Part shown: positions 60,727 to 64,000 of the stretch, piece by piece
Layout: each line of letters begins with the position of its first letter
Numbering within the stretch: position 1 is the first letter of the stretch
DNA from: Actinomadura sp. NBRC 104425
GTDB lineage: Bacteria; Actinomycetota; Actinomycetes; Streptosporangiales; Streptosporangiaceae
Length of the DNA: 64,000 bases
Reading direction: 5' to 3'
Assembly: GCF_030269545.1 (NCBI RefSeq)
Contig: NZ_BSTN01000008.1
Location: forward strand, 124,001-188,000
Program-made: the position numbers and the translations under genes
Notes under the pieces: model-generated
The model's input: the letters and a program-made list of their open reading frames with translations, nothing else
What the model was told of the DNA's origin: nothing
The model's database searches: none

Positions 60727-61608
60727 TCAAGGGTGCCGATCGGGGTCGCGGGCGGGCAACGCATTTTCCGGCGGGTCGGGCTCGGGCACGGGCCGGACCG
60801 ACAGCAGCTTGGGCAGGCCGCGTCCGGGTCCGTCGTCCCACCAGTCGGCGCCGCGGCCCGTCGCGGCGGCCTCCAGGGCGGAGCCGCAGCCGTGGCAGCC
60901 GCCGGTGGCGGGCGACAGGCGCACCATGAAACGTCCGGCGGGGGCCGGGCGGGCGCCCCAGAAACGCGGCAGGTCGGCTCCGTCCACGAGCAGCGTGCCC
61001 GGCATGGTTCCGGTGCTGCGCCGGGAGAACAGCCGGAAGGCCAGGACGCGCAGGAGATTGACGGCGGTGAGCAGGTGGCCGAGCGGGACGTCCCGCGCGA
61101 CCAGTTCGGGCAGGCCGAACCGGTGCAGGCCCCAGGTGTCGGCGCGGACGAGCCTGCGGTCGCCGGCGACGAACACCCCGATCCACTGGTCGCCGAGGAC
61201 GAACCGCTCGCGCTCGGTCGGCGAGGTGTGGACGACCTGGCAGGAGTCGACGTCGACGACGAGGCCGCCGGCGGCCGCCGCGAGCAGGCGGGCCGCCTGC
61301 CGCGCCGCCTGGGCGTACCGCGGGGCGTCGTCCGGCGCGCCCCGGACGTGCACCAGCAGGTGGTGCCGCGCTTTCTTCAACCGCTCCAGGCGGCCGGAGG
61401 CGCCGCCCAGACAGGCGAGCCAGCCGGCCTCGGGGCGGTGTTCGCGCAGCGTCAGCACCGACCGGGCGTGCAGTTCACGTGCGAGGGCGGCCGGGCCGCC
61501 GCCGGTGTCGGCCAGGACAGCGGACAGGTCGGCGGACAGGGGTTCGTCGGTGGACACCAGGAAGCGGGAGGCGACCGTCTCCGGGGGTCCCGGGGGGAGC
61601 GAAGTCAT
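60727..61608 (-). CDS. Uncharacterised 293-aa protein
   Basis: Soluble, Arg-rich. Stretches such as RLKKARHHLLVHVRGAPDDAPRYAQAARQAARLLAAAAGGLVVDVDSCQVVHTSPTERERFVLGDQWIGVFV suggest an alpha/beta domain of the kind found in DUF-type proteins that recall DUF4261-like folds, but I cannot name it. A CHGCG Cys pair lies near 240. It ends 44 bp before the tRNA-like element on the same strand. Confidence 0.65.
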   Translation of the reverse strand: MTSLPPGPPETVASRFLVSTDEPLSADLSAVLADTGGGPAALARELHARSVLTLREHRPEAGWLACLGGASGRLERLKKARHHLLVHVRGAPDDAPRYAQAARQAARLLAAAAGGLVVDVDSCQVVHTSPTERERFVLGDQWIGVFVAGDRRLVRADTWGLHRFGLPELVARDVPLGHLLTAVNLLRVLAFRLFSRRSTGTMPGTLLVDGADLPRFWGARPAPAGRFMVRLSPATGGCHGCGSALEAAATGRGADWWDDGPGRGLPKLLSVRPVPEPDPPENALPARDPDRHP

Positions 61609-61674
61609 GCGTCCAGGCTGGCGCGGCCCCCGGACACGAGGCGACAGAATCCCGTTCTGTGGATAACCGCCGGG

Positions 61675-62643
61675 TCAGAGCGACGGGAGGTCGGCGGCGG
61701 AGGCCTGGTACTCCCGCGACTCCCGCTGGCGGCGGAACCCCAGCTCCTCGTTGACGGCCAGCATGTGCACGTTGTCGCCGGAGTTGTCGGTCTCGATCTC
61801 GCGGACCTCGGGACGCTCCCGGCGCAGCCACTGCAGCATGGCAGCCTTGACCCAGATGCCGATGCGCCGCCCCCGGTGCTCGGGCACCACCGCGGTGTCG
61901 TACTGGGCGGCCCGTTCCGGGCTCTCCGCGGAGACCACCACCTCGGTGAACCCCGCGATCCCGTCGCCCTGGACGGCGGCGACGGTGTAGAGGTCGTCGC
62001 CGCGCTTGGCGACGAGCTCGGCCATCTCGCGGACGCGGTCGGCGTCCCACGGCAGCCCCTCGTAGGCGGACATGTCGGCCATGGCGTGCTTGGCGCGGGC
62101 CAGCGCGAGCGCGTGCTCGTCGGGGGCGGCGCCTCGCCAGCGCACGAGCCGGTATCCGGGCGGTCCGGAGGCGACGAGCTGCTCCACGCGGCGGACGGGG
62201 ACGTCGTCCAGACGCAGCAGCAGCCCGCGCAGGGTCAGCACGCACTCGAACCCGTGCGACTCCAGGAAGGGGATCGCGGGGGTGCCCGCCATGACCTGGG
62301 CGATCACGCTGGTGCGGCCGTCGGCGCGCATCCCCTCGGCGGCGAAGGCCAGCAGCCGCGTGCCGATGCCGCGGCGGCGCCGGTCGGGGCGGACCTGGAT
62401 GTCGATCTCCGCTGGACGGTCGGCGCCCGGCCCGCCGGGCAGCCGCAGTTCGGCGACGCCGACCATCTCGCCGCCGTCCACGGCGGCCCACAGCCGCCGC
62501 CCGGGGGCGCGCAGCCGGGCGGCCGTCTGCTCGGGGTCCGGTGCGGGCTCGTCGCGCAGGTCGGCGGCGTGCGCGGCGGCCAGGACCGCGTGCCAGCGCC
62601 GGATCTCCCCCTGGGCCGGATCATCGAGCGCGATGACGTCCAT
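61675..62643 (-). CDS. Protein with two GNAT acetyltransferase domains
   Basis: 322 aa from ATG 62643. First GNAT domain about 1-155 with IDIQVRPDRRRRGIGTRLLAFAAEGM (acetyl-CoA loop R-x-x-x-G-I-G). Second about 165-320 with YDTAVVPEHRGRRIGIWVKAAMLQWL and ETDNSGDNVHMLAVNEELGF. Tandem GNATs of this kind resemble mycothiol synthase or Eis-like fusions in size, but the substrate residues cannot be read. Follows no operon. Confidence 0.88.
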   Translation of the reverse strand: MDVIALDDPAQGEIRRWHAVLAAAHAADLRDEPAPDPEQTAARLRAPGRRLWAAVDGGEMVGVAELRLPGGPGADRPAEIDIQVRPDRRRRGIGTRLLAFAAEGMRADGRTSVIAQVMAGTPAIPFLESHGFECVLTLRGLLLRLDDVPVRRVEQLVASGPPGYRLVRWRGAAPDEHALALARAKHAMADMSAYEGLPWDADRVREMAELVAKRGDDLYTVAAVQGDGIAGFTEVVVSAESPERAAQYDTAVVPEHRGRRIGIWVKAAMLQWLRRERPEVREIETDNSGDNVHMLAVNEELGFRRQRESREYQASAADLPSL

Positions 62644-62904
62644 CAGCCTTTTGTACCGGATCCCGGAGCGCTGCAGGCCCCGCCCGTCCCAACCCATCCC
62701 CTTGGAATGCGGTTCGGTACGCCGGCCGCTCCCCGGGCGGCGGACACCCGGCCGTCTGCCGCGCATCGCGGTCGCCGGCGCCGTTCGAGGCGATCCGGAC
62801 CGGACGGTGAACCCTATCCCCCGCACGGCCTCGACGACCGAGGACGCCTCCGCCGGGCGCGCCGTGCGAAGACGGCACCCCGCGACCAGGCGGAGGACGC
62901 GCGG

Positions 62905-63909
62905 TCAGCGGGTGAAGGCGGACAGGATGCGCTCGGCGGCCAGGGCAGGGGTCAGCCGCCCCTCGGCCACCTCGCGTTCCAGTTCGGGGGCGATGGCGCG
63001 GACGGCGGGGTGGTCGCGCAGTTCGGTCAGCAGCCGGTCGTGCACCAGCTCCCACGTCCAGCCGACCTGCTGGCGTCGCCGGCGGGCCTCCAGTTCGCCG
63101 GAGGCCGCCAGGCGGTCCTGGTGCTCGACCAGGTGCCGCCAGATCTCGTCCAGGCCGCGGTTCTCACGGGCGCTGCACGTCAGGACGGGCACGGCGCGGG
63201 CGCGTTCGTCGCTGCGCAGCAGCCGCAGGGCGCCGGCGAGCTCGCGGGCGGCCTTGCGCGCCTCCATCTCGTGCGGGCCGTCGGCCTTGTTGACGGCGAT
63301 GACGTCGGCCAGCTCCAGGACGCCCTTCTTGATGCCCTGCAGCTGGTCGCCGGTGCGGGCCAGGGTGAGGAACAGGAACGAGTCGACCATCTCCGCAACG
63401 GTCGTCTCGGACTGCCCGACCCCGACCGTCTCGACGAGCACCACGTCGTACCCGGCGGCCTCCATCACCACCATGGCCTCGCGGGTGGCCTTGGCGACGC
63501 CGCCGAGCGTGCCCGCCGTCGGCGAGGGGCGGATGAACGCCTGCGGGTCGGCGGCCAGCCGGTGCATGCGCGTCTTGTCGCCGAGGATGCTGCCGCCCGT
63601 GCGGGTGGACGACGGGTCGACGGCCAGCACGGCGACCTTGTGCCCGGCCCCGGTGAGGTTGGTGCCGAGCGCGTCGATGAACGTCGACTTGCCGACGCCG
63701 GGCACGCCGGTGATGCCGACCCGGCGGGCGCCGCCGGCGAACGGGGTCAGCTCCACCAGCAGCCGCTGCGCCAGGTCGCGGTGGTCGGGGCGGGTCGACT
63801 CCACGAGGGTGATCGCGCGGGCGATCCACGCCCGCGACCCCTTGCGCACGCCCGTGACGTACTCGTCCAGCCCGGGCAGGCCTCGCCGCCGGTTCCCGTC
63901 GCCGTTCAC
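62905..63909 (-). CDS. meaB: Methylmalonyl-CoA mutase-associated GTPase
   Basis: 334 aa, GTG start overlapping the mutase stop (GTGA). G3E P-loop GTPase: Walker A GITGVPGVGKSTFIDALG near 65, AVDPSSTRTGGSILGDKTRMHRLA near 95, DVVLVETVGVGQSETTVAEMVDSFLFL near 155, and NKADG near 208. MeaB protects adenosylcobalamin-dependent methylmalonyl-CoA mutase and controls cofactor loading. The adjacent coupled gene is that mutase. Confidence 0.96.
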   Translation of the reverse strand: MNGDGNRRRGLPGLDEYVTGVRKGSRAWIARAITLVESTRPDHRDLAQRLLVELTPFAGGARRVGITGVPGVGKSTFIDALGTNLTGAGHKVAVLAVDPSSTRTGGSILGDKTRMHRLAADPQAFIRPSPTAGTLGGVAKATREAMVVMEAAGYDVVLVETVGVGQSETTVAEMVDSFLFLTLARTGDQLQGIKKGVLELADVIAVNKADGPHEMEARKAARELAGALRLLRSDERARAVPVLTCSARENRGLDEIWRHLVEHQDRLAASGELEARRRRQQVGWTWELVHDRLLTELRDHPAVRAIAPELEREVAEGRLTPALAAERILSAFTR

Positions 63910-64000
63910 GCCGCCCGGTGTCCCAGCCGTGCCGACAGCTGCTCGAGCAGGTCGAGGGCGGCCTCGGCCAGCACGGTGCCGGGCGGGAAGATCGCCGACG
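63906..64000 (-). CDS. Methylmalonyl-CoA mutase large subunit, last 30 codons (gene continues outside window)
   Basis: The frame at the window edge reads SAIFPPGTVLAEAALDLLEQLSARLG then stop. The IFPPGT and following helix are the end of the B12-binding domain of methylmalonyl-CoA mutase. Stop and meaB start overlap. The enzyme interconverts methylmalonyl-CoA and succinyl-CoA. Confidence 0.85.
   Translation of the reverse strand, partial: SAIFPPGTVLAEAALDLLEQLSARLGHRAA

Overview
The window is about 64 kb of very GC-rich DNA with short intergenic gaps, many GTG/TTG starts and 4-base ATGA/GTGA start-stop overlaps. The gene set points to a high-GC actinomycete: an F420-type LLM oxidoreductase, GpgS, RamB next to isocitrate lyase, ThyX, MeaB next to methylmalonyl-CoA mutase, actinobacterial HelD, class F sortase, and a DUF3311/MctP pair. 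A relative of Actinomadura or another Streptosporangiales genus would fit, but that is inference from gene content only.

Layout. 1-1725: end of a cyanophycin-synthetase-like gene, convergent with a CcdA-like membrane protein. 1772-7617: a complete minus-strand protocatechuate operon, pcaHGBDC, followed by an IclR regulator and pobA. Together these take 4-hydroxybenzoate through protocatechuate to 3-oxoadipate; matching IclR-type palindromes lie upstream of pobA and of pcaH. 8154-19560: a TPR protein, a universal stress protein, a two-subunit acyl-CoA dehydrogenase, HelD, a degenerate ABC ATPase, TetR, SRPBCC, an HSL-family esterase, and a class I amidotransferase-like protein without its catalytic Cys. 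19992-26666: flavohemoglobin, an XRE regulator divergent from a thioesterase, a ferritin-like protein divergent from a hemerythrin protein, a DinB2-like polymerase, and ThyX. 26818-34901: a molybdopterin oxidoreductase, a WYL regulator, fused anthranilate synthase TrpEG with a Trp-Trp-Trp leader peptide and attenuator, and DUF3311 plus a monocarboxylate symporter.

35118-43391: a (PGGG)12 surface protein with its own class F sortase, a cupin, TetR plus acyl-CoA dehydrogenase, GpgS, and RamB divergent from AceA. 43685-44866: an uncharacterised 246-aa protein gene followed by an RNA locus with two tRNA-like modules. In both, the T-arm and 3' acceptor strand precede the 5' acceptor strand and D-arm, i.e. 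a circularly permuted order. This is the most unusual object in the window. 44929-64000: a two-permease ABC exporter, aldehyde dehydrogenase, AraC, LLM oxidoreductase, several unrecognised proteins, a frameshifted response regulator, Gfo/Idh/MocA oxidoreductase, and a secreted coiled-coil protein. It continues with a 39-copy 16-bp tandem array, an HNH endonuclease gene directly preceded by a non-canonical tRNA-like element, a double GNAT protein, and MeaB coupled to the end of methylmalonyl-CoA mutase.

Links between genes. The Pca/Pob enzymes form one pathway and one regulon. The acyl-CoA dehydrogenases, AceA/RamB and MCM/MeaB fit growth on fatty acids and propionyl-CoA precursors. Several proteins keep their fold but have lost hallmark residues (ABC ATPase, C26 amidotransferase-like protein, MBL-like protein). 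Two decayed genes (pcaI start, response regulator) are still readable.
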